Shown: piece by piece, positions 9,139-18,810 of the stretch | How positions within the stretch are numbered: position 1 is the first letter of the stretch | Layout of the letters: the number at the start of each line of letters is the position of its first letter | DNA from: an uncultured Arenicella sp. | GTDB lineage: Bacteria; Pseudomonadota; Gammaproteobacteria; Arenicellales; Arenicellaceae | Length of the DNA: 33,412 nucleotides | Direction of reading: 5' to 3' | Assembly: GCA_937989675.1 (NCBI GenBank) | Contig: CALKRK010000257.1 | Span: 1-33,412 of the forward strand | Made by a program: the position numbers and the translations under genes | Notes under the pieces: generated by a model | What the model was told of the DNA's origin: nothing | Database searches by the model: none | What the model saw: only the letters and a program-made list of their open reading frames with translations

Positions 9139-9978
9139 TTATTGTATTGGCGCGAGCAGTCGTTCATCGGTGACCAGTTTACGAACACCGTGCGCGTGGT
9201 CTTCTTCAAACACATTGCTCTTGCACCATTTGCCGATAGTGTTAATGTCGAGCTTTGCGCACTGAGGCCGCACACTCCAAGTAACTTGCAGAGGTGAGCA
9301 TGCCTGCTCGGTGTATTTCGGGCCCGTGGTCGAACCCATGAACTCGACGGGCAAGCCAGTGTTGCTAGGAATACTCTTGGCCTGATGAAAGCCATTAGCT
9401 TGATTGCCGTCATAGCTGAGGTCATTAAAATCGAGTGCGTCAGCATCGTTAACCAGAGTGAAAACTTGGGTTTCAACTCTAAGGTCTGGGTTGGCGCAAG
9501 CATCAGATAGGCAAGAACCTAAGCCAGGGCCTGGTGCTACATCGCAGCTAGTATGAACCCAATGCACTTCAATGGTGTCACCCGGTTTCAGACCTTTGCA
9601 GATCTCTCCATCTGGTGCGGCTAGTTCAGCAGCACTCAAGGTTTTTGAAATGCCGCACTGATACCCGCTGCCGTAGCCATCTTTGCCGTCGCCAGCGTAA
9701 ATAGCGAAATCTTTGGCTTTGTGCTCAGCATTAGCATGAAAGTGAATGTTACACAGATTCATGTTTGAGGACGCTGGTGCTAAACTGAATTTTACCGGGT
9801 TAGTACCAGCCTTGGAGTCGATGTCGCGAGGAGTCTGCCCTGCGAAGCCTTCGCAAACGGCACTACCTGAGGACGCTTTATTTGCGTGGTGTTCTGCAAA
9901 TGCGGAGGGCGATATCACAGCCGCGGTGAGGATCAAACATACGCTGGTAGATGCTTTTATTTGTTTAAATAGTGACAT
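9139..9978 (-). CDS. Secreted delta-class carbonic anhydrase-like protein
   Basis: Signal peptide; 'TPRDI...NLCNIHFHANAEHKAKDF...GDTIEVHWVHTSCDV' matches delta-class carbonic anhydrase with putative metal-binding His residues. Confidence 0.75.
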   Translation of the reverse strand: MSLFKQIKASTSVCLILTAAVISPSAFAEHHANKASSGSAVCEGFAGQTPRDIDSKAGTNPVKFSLAPASSNMNLCNIHFHANAEHKAKDFAIYAGDGKDGYGSGYQCGISKTLSAAELAAPDGEICKGLKPGDTIEVHWVHTSCDVAPGPGLGSCLSDACANPDLRVETQVFTLVNDADALDFNDLSYDGNQANGFHQAKSIPSNTGLPVEFMGSTTGPKYTEQACSPLQVTWSVRPQCAKLDINTIGKWCKSNVFEEDHAHGVRKLVTDERLLAPIQ

Positions 9979-10161
9979 GATAATTAATTGTTGTTGAAAA
10001 TAGGTTTGGAACGGTTTTACAAATGTGAAGATACTCTGTTTTGAGTGAACTAAAAGTGTACAAACTGATTAAACTACTCGAGTTATCTAAGGTAAAGCTT
10101 GAGCATTTTATTTTTAATAATGCGGTATATTCTTGTTAATGATAGCGTATTTGTTTAATTG

Positions 10162-10183
10162 TTTGAGTTGTCCAAAACTCAAA
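10162..10183. promoter_or_regulatory. Inverted repeat TTTGAGTT-N6-AACTCAAA upstream of the LytTR gene
   Basis: Perfect 8-bp arms read directly at 10162-10169 and 10176-10183. Confidence 0.4.
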
Positions 10184-10289
10184 TCATTTGGATACGTCCC
10201 CGTTACTCAACAGCTCCATACACCATGCCGGTATAACTCAGCCCGTATAAAGCTCTTACAATATTTGTCTCAATAATTATCGTTACAAG

Positions 10290-11093
10290 ATGCGGCTCAA
10301 TTTTCCCAAACACTATATTCAGATGGTTAGCCTTAACTTTATAGCTTGGGCTGCTTATTTTGTTGTCTATACATTCTACGCTATTTTTTGGCGTCAATAT
10401 CACCAAGGCGGCTCATATGAATACGATGCAGTCTCGTCGTTGATTTGGTTTTTTAAAGAGTGGGGCATATGGTTCGTATTAAGCCCTATTTTACTTTGGG
10501 GCTTTGATCATTGGTATAAAAAACCTTATTCGGTGGTGAGAATAATTGCCTTAGGGTTGGCGAGTATTGTTGTTGCCATTGTCGTAAGAAATTTACTAAA
10601 CAACGGGGAATATCCAGAAGGCGCGGCGATATTCATCGTCATGCTGCCTAAGTATGCACCTGCGTTCCTAGTTATTGTCTTAGGCTGGTACATACTGGGC
10701 AAAGGTAATAAAGGTAAGCAAATTCGCTCAAACGCGCGCAACCATCGCGAAAGCGCACCCTCGGTGTCAGGTTTACAAGTTGAACATCAGGGGCTCAAGC
10801 TGGTGGTAAAGCCAAACGAGATCCTGTTTCTTAAGTCAGCTGGAAACTATGTTGAAATTGTTACTGAAGAAAGCACCTATTTAAAGCGTAGCACTTTAAA
10901 AACGCTTATATCCGAGTTGCCACAAGGAGCGTTCGCACAAGTCCATCGAAGCTTCGCCGTGAATGTGAACAAGCTTGAAAAAATGACGACTTGCGAAAAT
11001 GGTAGCGCAACTGTCACGCTGCCGGGGCAACGAAAAGTACCGGTCAGCAAGCGGTATAAAAGTAAGATACGAACTTTAGCTATTTCAAAGTAG
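10290..11093 (+). CDS. LytTR family DNA-binding protein with N-terminal transmembrane domain
   Basis: Several hydrophobic helices followed by 'PNEILFLKSAGNYVEIVTEESTYLKRSTLKTLISELPQGAFAQVHRSFAVNV' (LytTR domain). Confidence 0.88.
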   Translation: MRLNFPKHYIQMVSLNFIAWAAYFVVYTFYAIFWRQYHQGGSYEYDAVSSLIWFFKEWGIWFVLSPILLWGFDHWYKKPYSVVRIIALGLASIVVAIVVRNLLNNGEYPEGAAIFIVMLPKYAPAFLVIVLGWYILGKGNKGKQIRSNARNHRESAPSVSGLQVEHQGLKLVVKPNEILFLKSAGNYVEIVTEESTYLKRSTLKTLISELPQGAFAQVHRSFAVNVNKLEKMTTCENGSATVTLPGQRKVPVSKRYKSKIRTLAISK

Positions 11094-11242
11094 AGCTATT
11101 TGTCCCAGAAAACAGCCGTTGGTCAAACTCTCTAGCTCGGCGAGTATCGTTCGCCCCAAGAACGGCGCTTTCATCCCATTTTCTTGGTTTCTAGGGTCGC
11201 TGATATTTATATTTGGTTCGACTATTTTTATTGGATCAAGTA

Positions 11243-11785
11243 ATGAAAACAAAGCAAAGAAGCCTCACTATCACCCGAAGTATTCATTGGAGTATGGCCA
11301 TACTCGTTATCCCATTAGCCACTCTTGGTTTTTATATGGCCAATACCCAGAGCTATGAATTATACAGCCTTCACAAATCTTTCGGTGTTATCGCCTTGGT
11401 GCTGATCATCTTCAGACTTTTTTGGAGAACACTCAATCCATGGCAATCTTCCACGAAAGGAACTAAGACTGGAAAGCTTGTAAAGCGAGCACATATCATT
11501 CTATTGTTGTTACTGATGGCTATGCCGATTACTGGATTCCTTTTAAGCGGCTTGGGTGGGCATGGCGTATCTGTATTTGGGCTACCGATTATCCCCACTC
11601 AGCATGACAGCCAGGGTTTAGCGATACCCTTTAACAAAACTTTGTCAGATTTCGGTTATCTGGCTCATGAAGTGATCGCCTACTTATTCTCAGCGATGGT
11701 GATTTTGCATATTTTTGCTGCCCTAAAACATCATCTGATAGATAAAGACAACACGCTGAAACGAATGTTAGGTTCAGAAGACTAG
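11243..11785 (+). CDS. Cytochrome b561 family protein
   Basis: 'SIHWSMAILVIPLATLGFYM...LYSLHKSFGVIALVLIIFRLFWR...HEVIAYLFSAMVILHIFAALKHHLIDKDNTLKRML' typical b561 architecture. ATG at 11243 preferred over 11213. Confidence 0.88.
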   Translation: MKTKQRSLTITRSIHWSMAILVIPLATLGFYMANTQSYELYSLHKSFGVIALVLIIFRLFWRTLNPWQSSTKGTKTGKLVKRAHIILLLLLMAMPITGFLLSGLGGHGVSVFGLPIIPTQHDSQGLAIPFNKTLSDFGYLAHEVIAYLFSAMVILHIFAALKHHLIDKDNTLKRMLGSED

Positions 11786-11895
11786 TCGGTTTTCACACAA
11801 CAGAGGAAATGATTAGGGTTAGAGACTAAGTTTGCACTACAGTTCTTTCTTTAGCGCAATAGCGAACCCAATTTAGAATACTTACGGGTATATAC

Positions 11896-12789
11896 ATGAA
11901 CAAATTTGTTCTCATTCTGCCGATAGCTGCCTCTCTATTTGTAAAAATTGCGATTGCACACGAAAATATTCGGCTGGCTCCCGATAGTGCAGCCGGGGCG
12001 ACAGCCGTTTCTAATAGCTCTTGGTTTACACACAAAGAAATTGATTCTGATATTTGGGTGATAAACGATAATCAACAAGACAATATCTATGTGGTAGAAG
12101 GAGATAAGTCGGCACTTATTATCGACACGGGTCTGGGTTATGAGAACCTAAAGTCATACGTTAGAACGATAACCGACAAGCCGCTTATCGTAGTGAATTC
12201 TCATGCGCACCCCGATCATGCCGGTGGTAATGATGTGTTCGAGCACGTGCATATTCATATAGATGAGCTCGAAACACTGGAGCACTACACTTCCGAAAAT
12301 GTCATGGCAGACGTCTTTGAACGTTTTGTAAACACAACTATCCCAGAGCACTTGTTAGACAAGAATAAAAAACCGGCAGCGATAATTACCATTGATGAAG
12401 GCTTTAAATTTGATTTAGGAAATCGTGTTTTAGACGTTATTCATGTTCCTGGGCATACGCCCGGCAGCATTGCTCTGCACGACAAAGCCTCAAAGAGTAT
12501 GTTTACGGGAGATATGGCAAATCAGCATTTATGGATGCAAATAAAACACGCGACTTCATTGGAGGATTTTCTTAAAAGTATTCGAAAACTGCAATCGTAT
12601 GGCCCTTCCCTAAAGAGGTTGTTACCCGGCCACGGAGAACCCACACATCCATCGCGTCTGGACACCTTAGAGGCCGCAGCTGAGAAAATTCTATCGGGCC
12701 GCTGCGCAGTCATGCCCTATAGTTCCCCAATGGGGGAGGCAATTTCATGTCATCACGAAGACGTTGTTATCGTTTATAACCAAAAGTAG
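11896..12789 (+). CDS. Exported MBL-fold metallo-hydrolase
   Basis: Signal peptide; 'NSHAHPDHAGGND' (HxHxDH), 'VPGHTPGSIALHD', 'LLPGHGEP' motifs. Confidence 0.88.
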   Translation: MNKFVLILPIAASLFVKIAIAHENIRLAPDSAAGATAVSNSSWFTHKEIDSDIWVINDNQQDNIYVVEGDKSALIIDTGLGYENLKSYVRTITDKPLIVVNSHAHPDHAGGNDVFEHVHIHIDELETLEHYTSENVMADVFERFVNTTIPEHLLDKNKKPAAIITIDEGFKFDLGNRVLDVIHVPGHTPGSIALHDKASKSMFTGDMANQHLWMQIKHATSLEDFLKSIRKLQSYGPSLKRLLPGHGEPTHPSRLDTLEAAAEKILSGRCAVMPYSSPMGEAISCHHEDVVIVYNQK

Positions 12790-12834
12790 CGATGGCGCGT
12801 ATCAGTATCTGAATCGTGAAAATTGCTATCAATA

Positions 12835-12870
12835 AAAGGGCCGCCTTTAATATGAAGGCGGCCCTTTAGC
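12835..12870. terminator. Bidirectional rho-independent terminator between convergent genes
   Basis: AAAGGGCCGCCTT (12835-12847) and AAGGCGGCCCTTT (12855-12867) form a perfect 13-bp stem. Confidence 0.85.
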
Positions 12871-12890
12871 AGTACTGTCTAAGTTTTTAG

Positions 12891-13676
12891 CTACTTTGCG
12901 GCGTTGATTTTCTTAACGGCATCTTTTGTGTACCAAAGGTCGTTGGCCACGTATCGGAAGTTAGTGAGCGCGGCCTGGTAGCCATCGCCTTCAGGTAATT
13001 TTGCCGCCGCAGTCGCATCTCTAACAACCGCAACTTCAAAGCCTTGCTCGAGCAGCTCATATAAGTGTGCTTGTGTGCATAGGTTTGCGGACATACCGCT
13101 AAGAATTACCTTAGATATACCACGCTTACGTAGTTGTAGTGCTAAGTCATTTGTTTCCGGCCCGTAGATTTTGTGTGGGCTGGTTACAACGGTTTTTCCG
13201 TCCAGTATTTGCTCTTTATATTCTGGCATAAAATCTGAGCCTGAGCCATGAAAGTGCTCCTCGGTATAAGCGCCTTCGCGGTCGAACATGCCGATTTTAT
13301 GCATCAAGACTTCCAAGGGACCTTCAAATTGCCACCCATGGTCGGTTGGATAATAGTGGTGAGGAGATACGAATACCTCCATGCCCTTGCTTTTAGCGGC
13401 ATCAAGTAGTTGCCCAATATGTTCAACGGTTTTGTGTTCTGTAACGCTTTCGCCGACAACGCCCCATGTGACGCCTTTTGGGCTGAGGAAGTCAATTTGT
13501 GGGTCAGTAATAAGCAGTGCTGTGTCATTCAAACTGACTTCGACTGATGTACCTGGAAGGGCCGGTTTTTCCGGGTCTTTATATTTTGAGAGGTCGCCTG
13601 CGCTGACGCTCATCGAGAATACACTGGCCACGAAGCCAGATAATAAAATAGGCTTGCTAAATTTAGGTAGTTGCAT
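12891..13676 (-). CDS. Cysteine hydrolase (isochorismatase-like) with N-terminal signal peptide
   Basis: 'TALLITDPQIDFLSPKG...ISKVILSGMSANLCTQAHLYELLEQGFEVAVVRDATAA' isochorismatase-like fold; hydrophobic N-terminus ending SVSAG. Confidence 0.85.
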   Translation of the reverse strand: MQLPKFSKPILLSGFVASVFSMSVSAGDLSKYKDPEKPALPGTSVEVSLNDTALLITDPQIDFLSPKGVTWGVVGESVTEHKTVEHIGQLLDAAKSKGMEVFVSPHHYYPTDHGWQFEGPLEVLMHKIGMFDREGAYTEEHFHGSGSDFMPEYKEQILDGKTVVTSPHKIYGPETNDLALQLRKRGISKVILSGMSANLCTQAHLYELLEQGFEVAVVRDATAAAKLPEGDGYQAALTNFRYVANDLWYTKDAVKKINAAK

Positions 13677-13796
13677 GTTTAACTCCGCTTTACTAATTTG
13701 TTGAGGAGCTATTTTTCAAGATTTATGTCAGATTATCTATAATTAATAGGTCACATATTCTATATTGATCGTCCAAATTTTAGGTGACAACTGACT

Positions 13797-14633
13797 ATGA
13801 ACCCTTTAAGCGAAATTTTGTCGGATCTAAAGATTCAGGGCAGCGTGTATTTTTGTGATTATCTAAATCCACCTTGGGATATGGTCCACACCCAAGAGCC
13901 GCGCGCGATGTTTCATTTGGTGCGTAGAGGGCGTTGCTTTTTGAGTATCGAAGGTAACCGTTATGAGTTGGTTTCGGGTGACTTTGTTTACGTGTCACCC
14001 GGTGTGGATCATCGGGTTACGTCAGCGGAAGGCGACAAGTTGGATAGTTTGCTATTGTGCGGGTTTAGTACGTTTGAGGCTGATAAGAACGACCTATTGG
14101 TTCGAGACATTCCTGAATACATTGTTCTAAGAAACGAAACATTGCAGGATTATCAGTGGCTAAGAAGGACTCTTGAGCATTTGAGCGCCGAGTATATGTC
14201 TGATCAACCGAGCGTGGAAATCACCATAAATAAGCTCACCGAGATCTTGATTATCCAATTACTACGTTCGGAATTTGGTGGTGATAACAATGTGGGTATT
14301 GTTGCCGCAATGCGCAACAAAAAGCTGGCGAAGGCGCTGACAGAAATTCACAGCGACTTGTCTAAACCGTGGACGGTGGAAGCGGCCGCGACTCAGGCGT
14401 CGATGTCTCGTTCTGGGTTTTCCAAGTTGTTTAGTGAGACGGTCAATATCAGTTTTTTTGAGTACATAACTCAAGTTAGAGTTAAACGCGCTAAACGACT
14501 TCTGGAAGCGTCGAAGTTTTCGGTTGCTGAGATTGCCGAACAAGTGGGTTATCAATCAGAGCTTTCGTTCATAAAGGTATTTAAGAAAGCTGCGCAAATG
14601 ACGCCGCGCGCATACCGAATAAGCAAGGCGTGA
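13797..14633 (+). CDS. AraC family transcriptional regulator with cupin-type N-terminal domain
   Basis: C-terminal 'WTVEAAATQASMSRSGFSKLFSETVNISFFEYITQVRVKRAKRLLEASKFSVAEIAEQVGYQSELSFIKVFKKAAQMTPRAYR' AraC HTH. Confidence 0.92.
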   Translation: MNPLSEILSDLKIQGSVYFCDYLNPPWDMVHTQEPRAMFHLVRRGRCFLSIEGNRYELVSGDFVYVSPGVDHRVTSAEGDKLDSLLLCGFSTFEADKNDLLVRDIPEYIVLRNETLQDYQWLRRTLEHLSAEYMSDQPSVEITINKLTEILIIQLLRSEFGGDNNVGIVAAMRNKKLAKALTEIHSDLSKPWTVEAAATQASMSRSGFSKLFSETVNISFFEYITQVRVKRAKRLLEASKFSVAEIAEQVGYQSELSFIKVFKKAAQMTPRAYRISKA

Positions 14634-14713
14634 GTGTGACATTACTACTTATCATTTGACGAAGTTGCTTCAAGGAACTAACATCCAAACTCCTCTAAGC
14701 CGAGATCGTTTCA

Positions 14714-15103
14714 GTGACAACTTATCGATTCCAATTTGCTGCTAAGCCACTGCGGGCCATGACCCGGTTGGTTTGCATGCTGCTCTTGGCCAGTTGGTTT
14801 AGTGGTACTGCATTAGGGATGGCTCAGGGCTCGTTGGGCGAAGAGCAAAGTGTGTTGATGTGTACTCAAAATGGGTACGAATGGGTCAAGATTGGTGCTG
14901 ATGAAAGTTCTAACACTGCGCCCGCTTTGCAACACTGTGTATTTTGTTTGCTGCCCGAGGTTGATACGCCGCTTAACACACAGAGCTACAGTTCAGCGAT
15001 ATTCTTTGATCCGGCTCCGCCTATTGTTCTGCGAGACGATATTCCTGGCTTTGCGCGACTAAACCTTGGTCGTTGGCATATAAATAGAGCTCCGCCGCTC
15101 TAA
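14714..15103 (+). CDS. DUF2946-like small protein
   Basis: N-terminal signal/TM segment, 'HCVFCLLPE' motif, position directly upstream of a TonB-dependent receptor; GTG start. Confidence 0.55.
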   Translation: MTTYRFQFAAKPLRAMTRLVCMLLLASWFSGTALGMAQGSLGEEQSVLMCTQNGYEWVKIGADESSNTAPALQHCVFCLLPEVDTPLNTQSYSSAIFFDPAPPIVLRDDIPGFARLNLGRWHINRAPPL

Positions 15104-15237
15104 CACTCTCCTTTTTGGGCTGTCGGCCCAATTTAATTTATCTACGTTTTTTTCGCTGGTCTTCGAGCCTAGCGAATTAGCATTTACTGCTTGATCTGGC
15201 GTTTGCTTTGGTCGATCAGTCCTATGAGAGTGATACC

Positions 15238-17505
15238 ATGAAAACTAAAAACCCTATTAAAAAAGCGCTAATTGTTTCGATCTTTGCGAGCTTGGCAGCG
15301 CAAGCGAATGACGAACCAGAAACCATTACTGTTATCGGTGATGGTTTATTTAGCGATACAACCCAAATAAGCCCGACTTCCAATATTACGGCCGAGGAGT
15401 TGGCGTTTACTAATATTACGACAAGCGAAGATGCCATTGCCTATGAACCCGGCTTGGTAGTAAGACGTCGATTTATTGGTGATCCAAATGGCGTGATCGG
15501 TTTGCGTGGTTCTAATGAATTTCAAGGCTCGCGTTCCATGGTGTTCGTCGACGGCATGCCCGTGCACTACCATTTACAAACGCGTTGGAATGGTTCGCCT
15601 CGCTGGTCTCTGGTTGCGCCGGGCGAAATTGCTCAAGCTGAAGTGATTTATGGGCCTTTTTCGGCCGAGTATTCAGGCAACGCCATGGGTGGCGTGGTGA
15701 ATATTGAAACTAAAACGCCGACTGAATCACGAACCCGAATTGAAACGCAATTCTTCTCACAGGACTACGACGTGCTGGCAACGTCAGATCGTTTTACGGG
15801 TGGTCGATTTTTCATCTCTAATGAAAATCGCCTCGGGGATTTCAACTATTTCGTATCTTATAATCGCCTCGACAATGATGGTCAGCCGCAGAGTCAATTC
15901 TTTACAACGGGTAAAGAGGGTGAGGCGACAATTGCCGAAACTGGATTTATTCGCGGTATCGACTCGAAGGGTAATTCGGTTGTTTACTATGGCGACTCTG
16001 GTCCTGAAGAAACACAAACGGATTTGTTTAAGCTTAAATTGGGTTATGAGCTTGATCGAGTTCAGTTGCGAGCAAGTATTGCATACGAGCAACGTGACCG
16101 AGGTCAGCAAGCGCCGAATAACTATTTACGTGGCCAAGATGGCAATCCAATCTGGGGTAGCTTTAGCTTGCCGGGTGAGCCTAGTGTTGCCTATTCAACA
16201 AGTAGTTTTGGCACCAGTGCGTTTCAACAACGTTCGCACGAGCGCGATAGCCTGCTGCTCGGCTTGGGTATCAGTAGTCAGCTTACAGAAAGCTGGGAAC
16301 TAGACGCGTTTTATAGCCGTTTTGACATCTTGGATGATGTGGAAATTCGCAGTGGCGCGAATGCACTAGACCCGAATTTCGCTGTGGCAAATGAGAATTT
16401 TCGCGGCCGTATAACAGAGATCGATAATACCGGTTGGGATATTTTTGATCTCAAGATAGGAACTCAAGAGCTGGCCGGAAACCCGAATGCGCGGCTCTCA
16501 TTAGGAGTCCATTACGACAGCTATGAGCTGGAAGTAAACCCATTCCGATTTAATTCGATTAGCGGTGTGCGTGGCCGTTCGCGTGGTGCTAGCGGCGGTG
16601 AAGCCAGTACTTCAGCGGTGTTTGCGCAAATGGGCTACACGCTGAATGATACTTGGGATTTTGCGCTTGGTTTACGCTACGAAGATTGGACCTCGTCAGA
16701 CAGCTTTACCAGCGATGTGTCGGTTGGGAAGCGCTCCGAATCTGGAGTCTCTCCTAAGCTATCCATTGCACGTTTTCTCGGCGACAATGTGACCCTGCGA
16801 TATTCAGCCGCACGTGCCTTAAGGTTTCCTATTGTGGAAGAACTGTTTCGCAATGAAAGCAGTGGCGCGCGTATATTTGATGGGAATGCAAATCTGAAAC
16901 CTGAGGATGGTGTTCATCATAATCTATCTTGGGAGCGGCAGTTGGAAGATGGGTTGCTTAAGGTCAACCTGTTTTATGAAGAGGTGGGCGACACCATCTT
17001 CAACTTCTCAGCCAGTAACGCAAATGGCCAATCTATATCTACGGCGCTGCCGGTTGATGAGGTCACCACTAAAGGAGCGGAGTTTATTTACAACCAGCAA
17101 GCTTTGTTTGGAAGCCTATTCGACCTTCGTTTCAACGCTACGTTTGTTGATGCGTCCATTAGTGAGAATCGATTGAACCCGGAAATTGTTGGCAAGCAGT
17201 TCCCGCGAATTCCTAAGAGCCGCGTTAACGTGTTATTGACTTATCATGTGAGCGAGACGGTAAATGTTTCAACTGGCGCAAGATATTCGAGTAACAGTTT
17301 TAACGAACTTGATAATAGTGATACAGCGTCAAATGTTTTTGGTGCTAGAGATGATTATCTATTCGTAAACCTAAAAGCCAATTGGCAGGTTGCGAATGGT
17401 CTAAGCCTTGGTGCGGGTGTCGACAACCTCTTCAACGATGAAGCTTACGTTGCTCATCCATGGCCTGCGCGAACTGTATTCGCTAACGCGTCTTTCGAAT
17501 TTTAG
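15238..17505 (+). CDS. TonB-dependent receptor (metal/siderophore-type)
   Basis: Plug domain '...GVIGLRGSNEFQGSRSMVFVDGMPVHY...AEVIYGPFSAEYSGNAMGGVVNIETKTP' and C-terminal aromatic 'FANASFEF'. ATG at 15238 followed by a signal-peptide-like sequence is preferred. Confidence 0.9.
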   Translation: MKTKNPIKKALIVSIFASLAAQANDEPETITVIGDGLFSDTTQISPTSNITAEELAFTNITTSEDAIAYEPGLVVRRRFIGDPNGVIGLRGSNEFQGSRSMVFVDGMPVHYHLQTRWNGSPRWSLVAPGEIAQAEVIYGPFSAEYSGNAMGGVVNIETKTPTESRTRIETQFFSQDYDVLATSDRFTGGRFFISNENRLGDFNYFVSYNRLDNDGQPQSQFFTTGKEGEATIAETGFIRGIDSKGNSVVYYGDSGPEETQTDLFKLKLGYELDRVQLRASIAYEQRDRGQQAPNNYLRGQDGNPIWGSFSLPGEPSVAYSTSSFGTSAFQQRSHERDSLLLGLGISSQLTESWELDAFYSRFDILDDVEIRSGANALDPNFAVANENFRGRITEIDNTGWDIFDLKIGTQELAGNPNARLSLGVHYDSYELEVNPFRFNSISGVRGRSRGASGGEASTSAVFAQMGYTLNDTWDFALGLRYEDWTSSDSFTSDVSVGKRSESGVSPKLSIARFLGDNVTLRYSAARALRFPIVEELFRNESSGARIFDGNANLKPEDGVHHNLSWERQLEDGLLKVNLFYEEVGDTIFNFSASNANGQSISTALPVDEVTTKGAEFIYNQQALFGSLFDLRFNATFVDASISENRLNPEIVGKQFPRIPKSRVNVLLTYHVSETVNVSTGARYSSNSFNELDNSDTASNVFGARDDYLFVNLKANWQVANGLSLGAGVDNLFNDEAYVAHPWPARTVFANASFEF

Positions 17506-17514
17506 TCACCTATC

Positions 17515-18810
17515 ATGAAGCCCCTCAACAAAAGGCCGGATCTGTATAGTCGCGTTTGGCGCTGGCACTTTTTTGCTGGTCTATTTGTAGCACCATTCGC
17601 GATTGTATTGGCGGTTACCGGCGCTATCTATCTATTTACTCCGCAGTTCAACGCGTTCTCAGAATCGCAAATACATAACAGCGCTGCGCCGGTAGATGGA
17701 GTGATAACCAAGTCACCTGAAGAGGTGCTGAGCCAGGTGCTTGATCGATACCCTGAGTATTTATTCCATCGTGTGCGTTTGGCCAGAGATGATGACAAGA
17801 GTTATGAGTTTGACCTTAAGGCACATGAGCAAAGCTCCAAACCAGCTAAGTTACGTGTCTGGGTGAGCGCAGCCACTGGCCAGATAATGGCGACGGGTGA
17901 CCCTGACTCCCACGTTCCCGAGTTTGTTAAGAGAATCCATGGCGAGCTTCTTAGCGGCAAACCAGGTTCTCTGGTAGTTGAGTTGGTCGCGTGCTGGTTT
18001 ATTATTTTGATGGTCACAGGCCTCTACTTGTATTGGCCGCGCAATGTGTCATGGCGCTCGGTGTTTTTTCCGTCATTGAATAAGCGTGGTCGGACACTGC
18101 TACTGGCCCTGCACGGCAGCATCGCGGCTTGGGCTTCTGTGGTGATACTAATTTTTCTGTTCTCTGGATTACCATGGACACAGGTGTGGGGGAATGGATT
18201 TAAACAGGTGCAGGATTACCTTGGAATTCCAAGCCAAGGTCAAGAGTGGAAGGTCAATCTAAAGTCGGGCGCTAAACCAAACGATGTCACTACAGGTATG
18301 GGGTTAAACGGCGCCATACAGCTAGCTCAAAATGAATCGCTTTCTCCACCTGTATTCGTAATGCCGCCGAAACATGGTGGAGTTTGGACGGTTCGATCCC
18401 TGCACCCTAACCGTGCGAATCGAGTAACTATTCATTTCGACCAATGGACTGGACAAGAGTTAATGCGCGTAAAGTTTGCGGATAAGCACTGGTTTAAGCG
18501 TTTGGTGAGCCATGCAATTTCGTTGCACGAGGGGCATTTGTTTGGCCCGCTGAACCAAGCGTTGGGAGTGTTGGTGGCGTTGTGCGTTATCGCTATTTCG
18601 TTGACCGGCCCGTTAATGTGGTGGCGTAGGCGGCCTACAGGTGAATTGGCCACACCCAAAGTGCGGCCTGATCAGAAGCTGAGCATCGCAATGGGCGCGG
18701 TAATTTTTGTCTTGGCGGCCTTTTTACCACTAGTCGCCATTTCTATTTTTGCGGTGTTGCTTGTCGATGTGGCGCGGGCACTTCTATCGCGAACCTTCAC
18801 TCATAACTAA
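17515..18810 (+). CDS. PepSY-associated TM helix domain protein (iron-uptake-associated membrane protein)
   Basis: 'RVWRWHFFAGLFVAPFAIVLAVTGAIYLF...LVVELVACWFIILMVTGLYLYWPR...LHGSIAAWASVVILIFLFSGLPW' typical PepSY_TM; follows the TBDR by 9 nt. Confidence 0.88.
   Translation: MKPLNKRPDLYSRVWRWHFFAGLFVAPFAIVLAVTGAIYLFTPQFNAFSESQIHNSAAPVDGVITKSPEEVLSQVLDRYPEYLFHRVRLARDDDKSYEFDLKAHEQSSKPAKLRVWVSAATGQIMATGDPDSHVPEFVKRIHGELLSGKPGSLVVELVACWFIILMVTGLYLYWPRNVSWRSVFFPSLNKRGRTLLLALHGSIAAWASVVILIFLFSGLPWTQVWGNGFKQVQDYLGIPSQGQEWKVNLKSGAKPNDVTTGMGLNGAIQLAQNESLSPPVFVMPPKHGGVWTVRSLHPNRANRVTIHFDQWTGQELMRVKFADKHWFKRLVSHAISLHEGHLFGPLNQALGVLVALCVIAISLTGPLMWWRRRPTGELATPKVRPDQKLSIAMGAVIFVLAAFLPLVAISIFAVLLVDVARALLSRTFTHN

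Noticed and set aside
9120-9503. 127-aa minus-strand ORF overlapping the delta-carbonic anhydrase in another frame
   Set aside because: Overlaps a well-supported CDS on the same strand and has no recognisable domain; treated as a shadow ORF.
11119-11358. 79-aa ORF overlapping the cytochrome b561 start
   Set aside because: Overlaps the clear b561 CDS in a different frame, with no recognisable domain.
13747-13789. Near-direct repeats TAGGTCACA (13747-13755) and TAGGTGACA (13781-13789) before the AraC gene as AraC operators
   Set aside because: The second copy contains AGGTGA at ribosome-binding-site distance from ATG 13797, so it is more simply a Shine-Dalgarno; one remaining copy with a mismatch is not adequate evidence.
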